Shown here piece after piece: positions 31,498 through 43,382 of a stretch of DNA of 64,000 nucleotides (its first letter is position 1; the number at the start of each line of letters is the position of its first letter). The translations under genes were made by a program, and so were the position numbers. The notes beneath the pieces were generated by a model that made no database searches, was not told where the DNA came from, and saw nothing but the letters and a program-made list of their open reading frames with translations. The stretch covers positions 248,001 to 312,000 of the forward strand of contig WWBZ02000014.1 in the NCBI GenBank assembly GCA_011503125.2, written 5' to 3'. Source of the stretch: Botryosphaeria dothidea (taxonomy: Eukaryota; Ascomycota; Dothideomycetes; Botryosphaeriales; Botryosphaeriaceae).

Positions 31498-32116
31498 AGC
31501 GGTCGATTGTGGTCTGCGGAGGGTAGAACAAGTGCGAAATAACTGCATTTTGCTTGAGAGCACTACCTACAGGTGCTATATCAAGTGATTACCAGACGAT
31601 TGACTTGGTTATTAAAACTCGCGCAAGACATGCAGTGCTCCTACAAGTTCGGGTTATGCAAACCTTTCGCTCTGCTGCATATTGCAAGATACCCTTATTG
31701 GAGAGAGTAAAAGCATTCATTCAGACACAAGTGTAGTGTCTATGAGATTGATTCCATTTACATCCAGATGAATAATTCCACTACCTACTCGTTAGCACTT
31801 ACTCCCGTTCCTGTAGTCGTAGTCACTTGCACCACCAAGTCCGCACAGGCCGAACCTGAAATGTACCATTCCCGAAAGCCTTTCTATTTAAAGTATGCAA
31901 ATTATGCACGATCAACCATCATATTCCCCAATGAACATGCCTGCCATGCACTAGTGCTTAAATATGGTCCACACCCGTGTTCGCCTTTTCCGAGCAAGTC
32001 GAGGACTATGAGCACCATCGCTATAATGTCCCGGTTTTTTTAGTCCCACGTATCCTTCCATTGCCCGAATCATCAAAATCAAATCATATCCCGACCGCAA
32101 CCGTCCCAGTCATCGC
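31498..32116. other. convergent intergenic region
   Basis: About 620 bp, AT-richer than its neighbours, between the 3' ends of TPT1 (plus) and the exonuclease-RRM gene (minus). I see no gene in it. Confidence 0.5.
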
Positions 32117-34824
32117 TCACCACCAATCACCCGGCAACTCCTTCTGCGTGAGCTTCTTCTGCAGACCAGTAAGAAGATCGACACCACCCTGCTCACTGCT
32201 CTCCGTACCAGCGGGTCCGCTGTGCTGGCGCCTATTCTGCATCGACGGACGCTGGAGCATGTTCGCCATCGGGTCGGTGATCCGAACGGGAGGGCCGTTG
32301 TTCGCACGCGGGGGAACGAGGGTGTTGCTCCTGCTCGACTTCCGACTACGGGTAGTGCTAGCCGGAGCGCCATTTCCGCTGCTGCCGATACGACCGCCTT
32401 TCTTCTCACGCGGCGGAGCTGAGTCAACGCGGATGGTCCGACCCCAGAACTCGATGCCCTTGCACTTCTTCAGCGCATTCTTGGCTTCGGCGGGCGTGCT
32501 GTAGCTGACGTAGCCGACACCCTTGGTGGCGCCGGTGACGTGGTTGATGGGGAGGTGGACGTCCGAGATCTTGCCGTACTTGGAGAAGAAGGCCACCACA
32601 TCCTCAGGGGTGGCGCGATAAGGAATGTTGCCGACGAAAATGCAGTCGCTGGACTCAGGGTTGTTGTGCTGCTCAGGAGGCGGAAGGTAGCCTTCACGAG
32701 CAGCGGGCGCAGACACAAACGCAGGATCGCCGCCATCCTCACCTTCTCCGGCGCTACTCCAACCATCAGCTTCGTCGGTGACGCGTGCAACCGTCTCGGC
32801 AATGGCGTCTTTCAGGCGCTTTTGGTGGTCGTGCTTGCGTTGTTCTTCGAGCTCCTTGCTACCCCGGAAAGCAGCTTCACGTACACCAAGAGCAACAAGG
32901 GCTTGCATCGTGTAGACGGCATCGTTGCCGCCATTGTGGAGCTTCCACCCGATGATATCGAGATCAGCGAGGATTTTGCCGAGGGACGTGCCTTGAGTAT
33001 CTCTCTTCCAATGTTGATGGAGGAGCTTCGTATCGATGACTTCGATGAGGTTGGAGAGGTTCAAGGGATTGTAGCCGAGCTTCTGGAGGTATTTGATGTC
33101 CTGGTTGGGATCATGACCAACGAAGATGAGATTGCGTTTGCCGTCCGCATTCACGATGGATGGGTCACCCTGCGGGTTCGGAGAACCATTGGCGTCCCAA
33201 AGCTTTTCGGCTTCAGCAGGGGTCAAATCGGCAGAGAAAGGCGGTCGAAAGCAGGAGGCAACGACAGACGGAGCTTCAGCCAAGCGAACAAATTCGCTCT
33301 TGCCAAACTCAAAGCCTCCGGCGCAACCAGAGACGTGACGGTAGTTCTCCAAATGAGCATGCTCATCTATACGGAAATGACGAGCACGGATCTTGTCAAA
33401 CCAGTTCTTGCCACCATCGCCTGGCGGGATGTCGATGATGTCCAGAACATCCAGCGTGGCAACGCCAACCTCGGTAATCTTGTTGTTGTCCAGTTCGAAT
33501 GCCTCAATGTCAACGCTGATGAAAATGACATTCTTGTCAAAAGCGAAGGGAGCAGACTTCTCGAAGTCAATGGGTGGTACCTCGCGAGCAGCTTCGGCAA
33601 TTTGGAGTTCAGCCCAATTGAGAGTCGAGTCAGCTAGAGGATCTGGTGTACAAAAGTAAGCAGACCTTCAACAGTCTTCGTGGGGAGTGGAAGCATTCGT
33701 CCGGATGCAAGTGTTTCACTTACTGTAGCTGACAGGCCGGAGACCAAGATAACGCTGAGTTCTCTTTAGTAGACGACCCCAGTTCTGCTGGCTGTTGACA
33801 CGCTGTTCCCTCTTTTTTGCCTTAAGAGCCTTGTTTTTGGCCTTGTTCAGAAGGATAGCCTCCTCAATCTGAGCCTTGAACGCCTCGAGGGTAGGCTTGT
33901 CAGCTGGTGGTAGCACAGGCTCACCAGGTGCCTTGTGGCCTTGATGAGGCACCCTACGCTGCTCCATGTCGTTGTACTCGTCACGTGATGAGGAGTAACC
34001 GAGAAAACGTGGGGTGAAGGCTGGATGGGGAATGTCAATGATAAGGCCGCAATCGCGATGGTAGTCGGTTAGGCTGAAGTCGATATTCCGCTTGTATTGG
34101 TTGATTTCGTGGATGAGGAGCTGGAACTGTGTGAGGGTTATAAGGATGAGTGGCTTGTCGGCGATATCAGCAGGCGGCCAGATGTAGTACCTGTCAGCAG
34201 ATGTGGATCGGGTCAGTATTCTATGCATCCTTGAATAACGTGCGCATGATTTCCAAAAGCGGCATTTTGTTGGGGATGACGTGCAGCTGGTTTGGTGCAA
34301 AATGGAAGGAGGCAAGACGATTGGAATTGGAACGAGGCTACTCACAACTCCCACTCACGACTCCAGAATTGGTTGCGATCGAAGAACTTCTTGGCGACCT
34401 GATCGGAATAGGCACGATTGAGAAACTTGTAGGGGAATTTGCTGGCCAATTGGATCAAAACGTAAGCTTCACCCCAAGGAGCGAGTTCTCCACGATAGAG
34501 GCAGGTCGAAGGTTCGGCGTCGTGTGGATCCGGCTCGTGGGAGCTCTCCGAAGAGGAAGGGGACAGGGGACGGTCGCCGAGTGAAAGAGCTTCGGCAAGG
34601 GCAGAGATCTTCTGGTCCACAGTAGAGGCTGGCGCAGGTGATTTCTTTTGTTCGGGTTCCGGGGAACCTTCCCAAGCCCTCGAGGCCTGTACTTCGTTGG
34701 TGAGCTGGATGGAAGAGTGAGGTTGAGTTGGCGACGGCTCAGAAGAAGTAGGAAGCTTCGGCAAGGCAAGGATGTCATCGGTGAGGAGGCCGAGCAGCCT
34801 TTGAGCTCGTGAGGAAGGCATCAC
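32117..34824 (-). CDS. DEDDh exonuclease-like (Gfd2/YDR514C-type) protein fused to an RRM
   Basis: Minus-strand exons 34824-34346, 34190-33724 and 33642-32117 encode about 823 residues. Residues 1-130 are low-complexity Ser/Pro. About 130-310 form an uncharacterised domain (CLYRGELAPWGEAYVLIQLAS, LILITLTQFQLLIHEINQYKR). About 350-570 show all DEDDh landmarks: D360 and E362 in VDIEAFEL, a mid-domain Asp in VGHDPNQD (492-497), and H551 plus D556 in HNGGND. About 648-725 is a canonical RRM (RNP2 IFVGNI, RNP1-like KGVGYVSY). A basic Arg/Ser-rich tail ends in LTQKELPGDWW. RNA trimming guided by the RRM is a reasonable inference. The gene is divergent from the ING-PHD gene. Confidence 0.8.
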
Positions 34825-35506
34825 GGTTGATCTTTAGTAGTCAAGACAACGTTTGTCCGGCACGGCTTGCTGCGGGTAGCCGTGTGTTGGCTCGCCGAAG
34901 AGTGCGTTGACAGTTGCCGCGTGACGTGGTGAAGTTGAAGTTGTGGAGTTGAGATTGTGGAGGCAGGATAATGAAGGAGGTGGAAGCAGAATAGGCAGGA
35001 ACAACTCACGTCACTTGACGGCAGCATGAAGCAACCACTCTCCAGACAATTTCGAGAAGCTATGATTTCCCACAACCCGCTATAGAAGAAGGAAAAAGAC
35101 AGATGGCAGTCAGGTCATTATGATGGACGTCCAACCCTGCAACACTGGTTTGCGAGAAGATGACTATGTCTCTGACGGCTCCTCATCCATCACGCAGGCT
35201 GCTGAGCACTACAGTGATGGACTGGTTGAAGTGGAGAGACGAACACACGCGGCGGGGCAAATTCAGGCCGACGCGTGCGCACGTGACTGGTGATCGACGG
35301 ATCCCAGCAGGCCAAACCCAAATGGGAAGGCCGTTCCTGCCGCGCGCCCCAGAGCTCCCGCCAGCGACACAACATCGCACCCCAACCCCGACAACACCTC
35401 CACTGCCAGCTCCCACTGCCCAGCGCCCACTCCGACAAAGTCTGCGACACGCCTCCAGACTTTCCTGTGGGCCGTGCGACGCTCCTGAGCATGTGACGCG
35501 CCTGTG
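34825..35506. promoter_or_regulatory. divergent promoter between exonuclease-RRM and ING-PHD genes
   Basis: A 680-bp spacer between two start codons. No gene is supported; short frames at 34821-35507 lack motifs. Confidence 0.45.
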
Positions 35507-37864
35507 ATGGACGACGCGCCACCCGACATGCCCACCACCCAGGCGCACGCGCATCCCGATGCGCAGGCCACCGTCACCGATTTCCTCGACTACACCGAAT
35601 TCTACCCTTCCGACCTCGCCCGCTCCCTGACTCTGATCGAGAAGCTTGACAAGCTGTACCACGACGCCACCAACAGAGTCCACAACCTCACCATCACCTA
35701 CGGCAATCTCCCCAAGCTGCCCCAGGCCCAGCGCCCCGACCCCCAACAGCTGCGCAAGGACATCTCAAAGGCTCTCATCGATGCCGAGCGCTTCCGTGAG
35801 TCTGCCTATGCCGAGGCTGCTCGTTTGCACGAGAACACCGAGCGCCATGCCACCCGCCTCGTCACCATCAAGAAGAAGCTCCAGGCCCTGCCCGAGCCGC
35901 CTTCGCGTGATCCCACCCCCGTGCCCGTACCCTCGCCTCAGACCACTCGCAGCCGCAAGTCAGATGCTGAGAGGACAACGCGCATAACACTGGTACACTT
36001 GGAGACTCCACGCCCACGGCCCACCTCTACCGCCCGCGTGCAGAAGCACCGCGAGCGTAAGCGCAAGCGTGCTCAAGAGGCTGCCCGAGGCATTGTGCCC
36101 GGCCAGGTTCTGGATCGCAATCCAGACTCGCCACAGCCCAGCTCTGAGTGGGATGATGGCCAATCCGATCTCGAGGGCGAGGTGGACATCGACACCGTTT
36201 CCGGCGTCAAGATACCCAAGATCAAGAACCCCAAGCAAAAGACTCCGAAGAACCCGCGAACTCCCCGTCAGCCCGGCATGGGCACCAATGTCCACAGTTC
36301 CGTCGCCGGCATCTCGACCAGCAATGCCCTCGCGCAGCTGACTCCTCCGCCTCCTGACGCCCAGCCCGGAAGCAAGTATGCTCCGTGGCACAAGCTTACC
36401 GAATACGAAATGGCTGTCCTCCGCAAGACGATGAAGAAAAACGCCATTTGGCAGCCCAGCGACACCATGATCCGGCGCGAATTGTCCAGCAAGGGACGTG
36501 GTTGGGAGAACTACAAGAAGGCCCGCGATCGGGCTGAGGAGACGGGCGAACCGCTCCTTGACGAGTCGCCAATGGACCCCAACAAAGAGGTCTTGGACCC
36601 GGGTGAGACGAGCTTCAAACCCCTCGGCAAGGAAGACAACAATCTGATCAACCGGGGTATGAAGCTCAATGAGATGAAAAAGCTCAAGAGAGAGGCTTCT
36701 CTACGGGAGCAGGCTGCCCGCGACGCCCAGGAAATCGAAGACGCTAGCCGTCGCATGGCTGAAGCCAGTAACGTCATCAAAAACGTCTTTGATGGACCTG
36801 CACCTACTCCTGTCGCTGTGGTCAAGGACAAGTCCAAGTCTGCCAAAAAGCGAAAGCGCGATTCCACCCCAGATGCCTCCAAGACGGAAGCCATAGATGG
36901 CTCTGCTCAGCCTCCAGATACTGTCTCAAAGCCTTCGGGTCCAAAAAAGTTGAAGCTGGGGCCCCCAGCGCCACCCAAGGCTGAGACCGCTGGCACTCCC
37001 TCGCCGACAACCGCGGTATTCTCGGGAACCGAGGCGTCGACAACACAAGTTCCCCTCGCCCCGGAAGGTCCCAGCTCTCCTCACGCCCCAAGCGCTCCCC
37101 CGTCGCGCCATCAGACACCAGCCCTTCTGTCGCCAACCGAACCCCGCATCCCAAGTCTTCCTCCGACAGCCGCTGGGTCGCGCTCGCGGCGAACTTCAGT
37201 GGTTCCCAAAGCATCAACGCCTCTTGAAGGAGGGATTGCCGTGGAGGAGCAGGCGCTCCCCAGGTCACGCGCCGGGTCGTCTAGCAAGGCTGCTTCTGCT
37301 GAGCCACCTATCAAGCGTGAATCTCGTGAGTTACGCGAGCTGCGTCGTGGCAGCAATGTCAGCATGCCTTCACCAGCTGACCAGCCAAGCTCCGGAGCCG
37401 CGCCAACCTCTATCCCCGGCTCCGGTGTGCGGCTCTCGGTTCGGCGTAGCAAAAGACCAGCCCCTGGTGCCATGACCGAGGACAAAAAGGTGGTGATTGG
37501 AAGACGTTCGTCAGCTCCCAAGAAGAGGAGTAAGAAAACGGACGATAAAACCGACGCCATGCAGCACGAGGCGATCGAAGATATCGACCCAAACGAGCCG
37601 AGATACTGCCTCTGCGGCGATGTCAGTTACGGCCCCATGATTGCGTGTGACAACGCCAACGTGAGTATTGGTCGATGCTCCTGTGCCTATCTCGTTGCTA
37701 ATGGAGGTGCATAGTGTGAGAAGGAATGGTTCCATCTTCCCTGTGTCGGTTTGAGTGAAGATGCACAACCGCCGCGGCGACAACTGTGGTACTGTCCACC
37801 GTGCAGAGTGATTCTTCATGTTGACGCAAAGGGAAACTCGGTGGACAACGGCAAACGCCGTTAA
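35507..37864 (+). CDS. ING-family chromatin protein with C-terminal PHD finger
   Basis: Histone-acetylation complex subunit of about 767 residues; exons 35507-37660 and 37715-37864. The start at 35507 (MDDAPPDMPTT) is the first ATG of the frame. The N-terminal ING domain (FLDYTEFYPSDLARSLTLIE through the long helix to TERHATRLVTIKKKL) binds the complex scaffold. A basic linker, a region with SSKGRGWENYKKAR, and a Pro/Ser-rich disordered part follow. The C-terminal PHD finger has the C4HC3 pattern (YCLCGDVSYG, CDNANCEKEWFHLPCVGL, WYCPPC) and is split by the only intron just before its fourth cysteine. PHD fingers of ING proteins read methylated H3K4. Pho23/Rpd3 and Yng2/NuA4 are both possible; the great length does not decide. 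Confidence 0.87.
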
Positions 37865-38703
37865 GGTCATACTCGGCATTTGCACTCGGAACCCGATGTC
37901 TTCATGGGACAATTCGGAAGAGGACAAATGTCGGGCTGACATGACGGAAAATTGATTGATGGATGGATTAGGTAGGCTTCCAGGTTGTTTGGCTATGGAG
38001 TTTACGGAAGGAAGTGGGCTCGCAGGACGGACACATTGGGAATACCCTGGCGCGTTTATCCAAGTTGACTTCTCCATTTTCTTATTTTGCTACTGAATTT
38101 TCTGGTGGCAGTAAATAGCTGCAGGCGCAATTGACGGTTTTCCTTCGAACTCACTTTCCACGGATCATGCCATGTCCCCAATGATCGACGTCGGATATCC
38201 ACGCGATCTTCCATCGGAAGGCCCGACGGCCACGACGGTCAACCCGACCAACTGGATCTCCCGTGGCCCGATGATCAACCTTGACGGAACGATGAGACGC
38301 ATGCGGCGAGAGGGCAGGCGGTAGACCAGTCGGATAGCGCGCCTTGCGCGGATAGACTCTCACTCCGGCCTCGACCTTCGAGCTACACGGCAGAATGCAG
38401 GCAAAGACGGGAGATGGTGAACCAATTGCCGGAGATAACCCAGAGATACGCCGACCGGTGGGTGCTATTGGTGGGGAGTTGTGCTATCTTGCGTGCTCCT
38501 CAGTGACAACCCCACCACCGAAACAAGCACCGCATCGTGTTGGTCCAGCGCAGAGAAGCAAAGCTTGTTTGCTCCACTTTAACTACAGCTACATAATCAT
38601 GATGGCTGCCGTCATCTGCCCTCGTTGTTTCGTTCTCTTTTCCTCACCTCCCCTTTAGCTTCACTTCAACCGCCGGACGGATACCCCACCTTATTCATGC
38701 ACC
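37865..38703. other. intergenic, promoter of the PhyH gene
   Basis: About 840 bp with no supported gene between two plus-strand genes. Confidence 0.45.
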
Positions 38704-39794
38704 ATGGCATCTACTACCACCACCCAGACGACCGTCGACAATGAGACCAAAGTCCTCAAGTAAGCCAGCCCCAAGAACCACCAAAAAAAGCCCTCACTAA
38801 CCCCCACCCCCCCCCCAGAAACATCCAAGCCTCGCACGGCGACTGGCGCGACAACCTCCTCCGCGACGGCTACGCCGTCATCAAGAACGCCATCCCCGCC
38901 GCGCGAGCCGATGCCTACCGGGCCCGCGCCCACGACTGGCTGACGTCGTTCGGCACGCCGCTCGACCTCGCCGACCGCAGCACCTGGACCACGCCCAACC
39001 TGCCCGTGCAGTCCAAGATCAACACGTTCAACGCGTACGGCGTGCCGCACGAGGCCTTCATGTGGGACGCGCGCCTCGAGCCCGGCGTCGTCGGCGCCTT
39101 CGAGCTGCTGTGGGGCACGCCGGAGCTGCTGGTGTCGTTCGACGCGCTCAACGTGACGCTGCCGAACCGCGCGGACCGGCCGCCCAAGGGCGCGTGGCCG
39201 CACGTCGACCAGAGCCCGTTCCGGCGCGGCCTGTGCTGCGTGCAGGGCGTCGTCAACCTGTCGCCGTCGGGCCCGGACGACGGGGGCCTGGTCGTCTTCC
39301 CCCGCTCGCACGAGCTGCTGGGCGAGTTCTTCGACACGCAGACGGACCGCGCGGCGTGGGAGCGCCGCGACGTGTTCCTGTTCAGCGAGGCGCAGGTCCG
39401 CTGGTTCGAGGAGCGCGGCGCGCGGCCGCACAAGGTGTGCGCGGAGCCGGGCGACCTGCTGGTGTGGGACTCGCGGACGGTGCACTGGGGCGCGGAGCCG
39501 TCGGCGCGGTCGGACCGCATCCGGACGGTCATCTACGCGAGCTACGCGCCGGCGGCGTGGGCGAGCGAGGAGCAGCTGGCCGAGAAGGCGAAGATCTTCA
39601 AGGCGTGGGCGGGCACGACGCATTGGCCGCACGACAACATCGTGTTTAGGGACGGGAAGGCGCGGTTGGAGGACGGGACCGAGGATCCGCGGAATAGGGA
39701 GCAGCCAAGGGAGCTGCCGGAGCTGTCGGATCGGTTGTTGAAGTTGGCGGGGGCGAGGAGGTATGATGGGACGGATGTGGTGCCGGCGGCTTGA
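38704..39794 (+). CDS. phytanoyl-CoA dioxygenase (PhyH) family Fe(II)/2-oxoglutarate oxygenase
   Basis: Double-stranded beta-helix oxygenase of about 343 residues; exons 38704-38759 and 38819-39794. The intron acceptor is preceded by a run of ten C. The iron facial triad is visible as HVDQS (H-x-D) and the distal His in TVHWG, with the 2-oxoglutarate-binding Arg in SDRIRTVIY. RDGYAVIKNAIP at the N-terminus is the usual PhyH opening. Such enzymes hydroxylate small molecules, lipids or natural products; the substrate is not evident. It stands alone, with housekeeping genes on one side and unknown genes on the other. The gene is notably GC-rich and has long antisense frames, which I treat as shadows. 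Confidence 0.88.
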
Positions 39795-40110
39795 GGGTGG
39801 GTGAGAGGCGGAGTCTATGGCTCGAGGGGTGGTGGAGGCGGTGGTGGGGGAGTAGTTGCTTAAATTGGAACTTCTTTCGGCATGGGGGAGATGTGGTAAT
39901 GAGGGTGTTGGTCTCGTCAGTAGACTCGATAATGGGACATGTGCTTCCTTCTGTCACAGTGCTGCATGCGGCTGACGAACGCTGAGGCTGTGGGAGGTGG
40001 TACATGGAATACGCAAAAGGAATATCATACAAGTTCAGAAAGTGGATCAAACCCTCTCAGATTGGAATGTATGCGCCTTGAATATTGTCGAGCATCTGCC
40101 GGGCCGAAAC
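39795..40110. other. convergent intergenic region
   Basis: About 316 bp between the 3' ends of the PhyH gene and the minus-strand hypothetical gene. Nothing recognised. Confidence 0.45.
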
Positions 40111-40675
40111 TCACTTTGGATATATCTTAGTGCCGTCAGAGCACATCCAGTAGTTCCCTTGAGCAAACCAGCTGAGGTACATCTGCCTCGACTCATCCCA
40201 TTCCCAAGACGACTGCTCCTGCTTGAACTGCGCATTCTTGGTGCAGAAATCATCCACGGCCCGTTCCAGCGCTTGGAGGCGATGGTCCAAGTCCGCAACC
40301 ACATTCGACACGCCATGATTGTCAAACAACGGCTCGTAAATGCCATAGCCCATATCCGCCAGGGAAGTCTGGACGTGAATCGAGTGGGGGAAGTCGGAGT
40401 TGGTAGACCATCCGCTACCGTGGTCGGTGAGCCGCAGGTTCAAAGCGCGAATGCGCGCGTCGAGGTTCATGTACTCGGTGTGCTGTTGAATGTCACTAAG
40501 TTAGGAAAATGGATGGGCTCACCCCGCAATTCGCACGCCGACCCACCAGCATACCGGCCCGTAAGGCGTCATTTGCCGTGGCAACCATGGCCGGTCTGTA
40601 CGACTCGGTTGCTTTCTGGTCACTCGTCTCCGCACCAATCGCCCTTTGGTTGTCTGGTTGTCTGTCCATCGCCAT
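40111..40675 (-). CDS. uncharacterised 174-residue protein
   Basis: Not recognised. Minus-strand exons 40675-40523 and 40482-40111 join in phase (NCG to HTEYMNLDARI) with a branch site CCTAAC and acceptor CAACAG. The product is soluble and mixed in charge, with an aromatic C-terminal half (QSSWEWDESRQMYLSWFAQGNYWMCSDG) and a helical stretch (ADLDHRLQALERAVDDFCTKN). No signal peptide or membrane segment is visible. Coding status rests on the clean two-exon frame and protein-like composition. The start at 40675 (MAMDRQPDN) could instead be the second Met. Confidence 0.6.
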
Positions 40676-41028
40676 GCTGGGCGATGACGAAAGGAACGGG
40701 TCACTTCAGTATTGGATGAGAAAGCATGAAGGATGAATGTTAGAGATCTGTTGTTCTCTTGATCTTATGCGAAGCCGCACCTGTAAGCAAGGCTGAATCT
40801 ACCGGCCAGGCAGCCATGATGTCCTACAACGTGCAGCGAGTTGCAAGGCTCTAGGATCTGCTGTGTCGCATCTGTACCACGCACAAGAAAGCCACCGCCG
40901 GTGTGGTCAAAGTCAATTCGTCAATCATCCATTCACTATCATGCGTTCAAATTTCCCGTCGCCCACCCACCATCAAGGCTCCTCCGACACAGCTACCTAG
41001 AAAGATCCGACAAGGCTTCCCACCAGCC
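40676..41028. other. intergenic upstream of the hypothetical gene
   Basis: About 350 bp with no supported gene between two minus-strand genes. Confidence 0.45.
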
Positions 41029-41613
41029 TCACCCAAGCACCACTTCCACCTCCCCGCTCGCCCACTCCCCGCCCAGCTTCCCCTCCTCCGCGCCCATCCG
41101 CCCCACCGGCTCGCCGCCCTCGACCGCCCACACGCCCGCCTGCCACGCCCCGCTGAGCCGCACCAGCGCCCTCCCGCCGCCCTCCCTGATGCGCTCGACC
41201 GGCACGGCCGGGCCCTCGAGCGCGAAGGCCTGCTCGCGCGACTCGCCCGGCGCGAGCGTGACGATGCTGTCGGCGGCGGGCGGGTACTTGCGGCGGACCT
41301 GGATGGTCGGCATGTCGAGGACGGTGCCGTCCGGGAGGGCGATGGTGGCGAGGCCGAGCTTGAGGGCGAGCGGGTCGAGCGGCGTGTCCCAGGTGACGAG
41401 CGTGTAGGAGGTGGTGGCGTCGGTGTTGGTGAGGCGCGCGGTGAGGGTGGTGGGGTTGGTCTGGTGGAGGGAGACGGAGAGGGGGGGCGCGGCGGCCCGG
41501 GCGGAGGGCATCTTTGGGGCGGCGGAGGCGGTGGTGAAGTAGTAGAAGAGGGAGGTGAGGGTGAGGAGGCCGAGGAGGGTTGGGAGGAGCGGGCGGTTGA
41601 GACGGCCTGGCAT
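41029..41613 (-). CDS. signal-anchored protein resembling a deuterolysin (M35) propeptide domain
   Basis: Single exon, 194 residues. A hydrophobic N-terminal segment (residues 9-32: PLLPTLLGLLTLTSLFYYFTT) is a signal anchor or signal peptide. The rest reads as one beta-sandwich: LSVSLHQTNPTTLTARLTNTD, YTLVTWDTPLD, VRRKYPP, LAPGESREQAFAL. Its order of strands and turns parallels the propeptide of the M35 protease 1.8 kb away (LDVKLEMIGNSEVKATVTNKG, IPAGESIEVSF), but no protease domain follows. The resemblance is by eye and unproven. Possible roles are a secretory-pathway chaperone or inhibitor of M35 enzymes, or an unrelated surface protein. Confidence 0.65.
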   Translation of the reverse strand: MPGRLNRPLLPTLLGLLTLTSLFYYFTTASAAPKMPSARAAAPPLSVSLHQTNPTTLTARLTNTDATTSYTLVTWDTPLDPLALKLGLATIALPDGTVLDMPTIQVRRKYPPAADSIVTLAPGESREQAFALEGPAVPVERIREGGGRALVRLSGAWQAGVWAVEGGEPVGRMGAEEGKLGGEWASGEVEVVLG

Positions 41614-43382
41614 TGTTTGGGGTTTGCTGCGGTGGCGGCTGTGGAAGAGGGGACGCCTGGTTTGCTTGGAGAAGATCGAGTGGCGCTGGAAAACCGGCTT
41701 GACGGCGCAGTGTATCCGGAGGTGCGAGATATTCCTACGGCCGGTACGGGATACGTTGCCTTTGAGAAGAGGCCTTGGAGGGCGGTATCGTTGTCCGTGT
41801 GTGCTGGCGATGCCGGGGATTGGCTTATCAAATCAGGCCTGCAACTGGATCGAGCCAGATCAGTCTCTTATCACCCCAGAGCGGAGTGGAGGCGGCGGCT
41901 AGATTGTTTGGAACAGGGACGGCGGAATGATGTGATTGATGAGGCGGACGCTATGACGGAAGAGCAATCAGGAACAGAGAAGCCAAGAAAGAAGCTTAAA
42001 GGTTAAGACTGTTATTATGCTTGTTTCGAAGGAACATTGAGCCGAGGACAGATCAAAGAAGAAGGTGTGTATAGGCAGTCAGGCTAACGGCCCGAAAGAT
42101 GCGCCTACCTCCGCTTCCTGAATACGAGCACGGATAGCGCTTGGGTGGACAGAGCGGATGCTCTCACGTCGGACCTGACCGAAGAGACGAGTTGTGGTAG
42201 CGTGTTGTCAAGGAAAACACGAGTCCGTGAGCGGATGAGACACAGATCGGGGCTATGGCCGCGTTGGACTTTCCTGCTTTGCAGATTCGGCCGGTAATGC
42301 GGTGCGAAGCCAGGTTTATATCTGTTTGGCCAAGACGCCAAGACGCCTCCTTGGCTCGCCGCTTCTCAACACTGCAGCGGACTGCGAAAGTTTCCTGTAC
42401 AATAAACTTCGGTATGCTAAAATTAAGACTCAGCTGACCGGGGAGTGGGGAAGAAGAGCTGTACAGAAACGACGGACGCAAAGGCAGCAAGGAAGTGGTC
42501 AGAAGAGTGCAGCCGCCGGGTTCCGCTGGCGAAAGGGGCGCCTCACTAAACGCCCAGCCGCCCGCCAAGCACCCAGCGAAGCTTCCCGCCGTTTCCTCCG
42601 TCCTTGGCGAACCCCAGACCACACCGGAGCATTTTCGCCTTCCTAAAGCGGCAATGTGCACTCCACATCATCTCGTACTCCGCCCCGGCCTATTGAATGA
42701 CCCTGATTGTTGTGGCTGACGTTTTCCAATCTGTAATGCACTATGCCATGCCGTGCGGAAACTTTTCCACTCCGCCCAGGTCCCGGACTTGTAGCTTAGC
42801 CAGCGCCATTGTATTGTAAGCTCCAGAAGCCTCCGCCAATTCTTAGCATCTGAACAGCCCCAAGTGCTTGACTCCAGCCAGGTATAGCCGTGACTGTATA
42901 CTTCAATTCCTGCATCGATATTGCAAAGTAGACCCGAATTGCAGCTACTGCGGATGTTCCTACGTCAGAACTCACTTCAAACATGAGCCGCCACTTCATT
43001 TTCCCGCACATCCAAGCACATCCTAGCCGCCTTGCCTTGCCTTGCGTGATAGTGCGCTTTGACCTCTCGACAGGCCACTGTCGTCGGCTCGCTTAGCTTT
43101 GTCCGACAGTCTGTGTAGGGTCAAACCGTTGTATCTCGGATACGAACACTTTCTCAACTCTCTCTCCAATCTCTTTTCTTCCTTCCAGTTTGAGTAAAGA
43201 AGCAGCCGACCTTCCATTCAGCCTGCTTTGACCATGGGAGAAATGGTGTGGAGAGAAATGAAAGGCGCCTGACGGGACGACTATAAAGCGGCTTGAGTTC
43301 TCCATCAATTGATTCAGCAGGACACTCCAGAGCATCTCTTTCCTCCTCCAATAAACCCCAAAGCCAACCAACCTCTTCTAAA
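41614..43382. promoter_or_regulatory. long divergent intergenic region upstream of the deuterolysin
   Basis: About 1.77 kb without a convincing gene. A frame ending at 42006 continues one antisense to the signal-anchored protein and is rejected. A TATAAAG at 43282-43288 lies 95 bp before the protease start codon. Confidence 0.5.
43282..43288 (+). promoter_or_regulatory. TATA box of the deuterolysin gene
   Basis: TATAAAG, 95 bp before the start codon at 43383, as in many strongly induced secreted-protein genes. Confidence 0.5.

Noticed and set aside
40903..42006. 367-codon plus-strand frame
   Set aside because: Mostly antisense to the signal-anchored protein at 41029-41613, Arg/Gly/Glu repeats only, and no plausible start context or motif.
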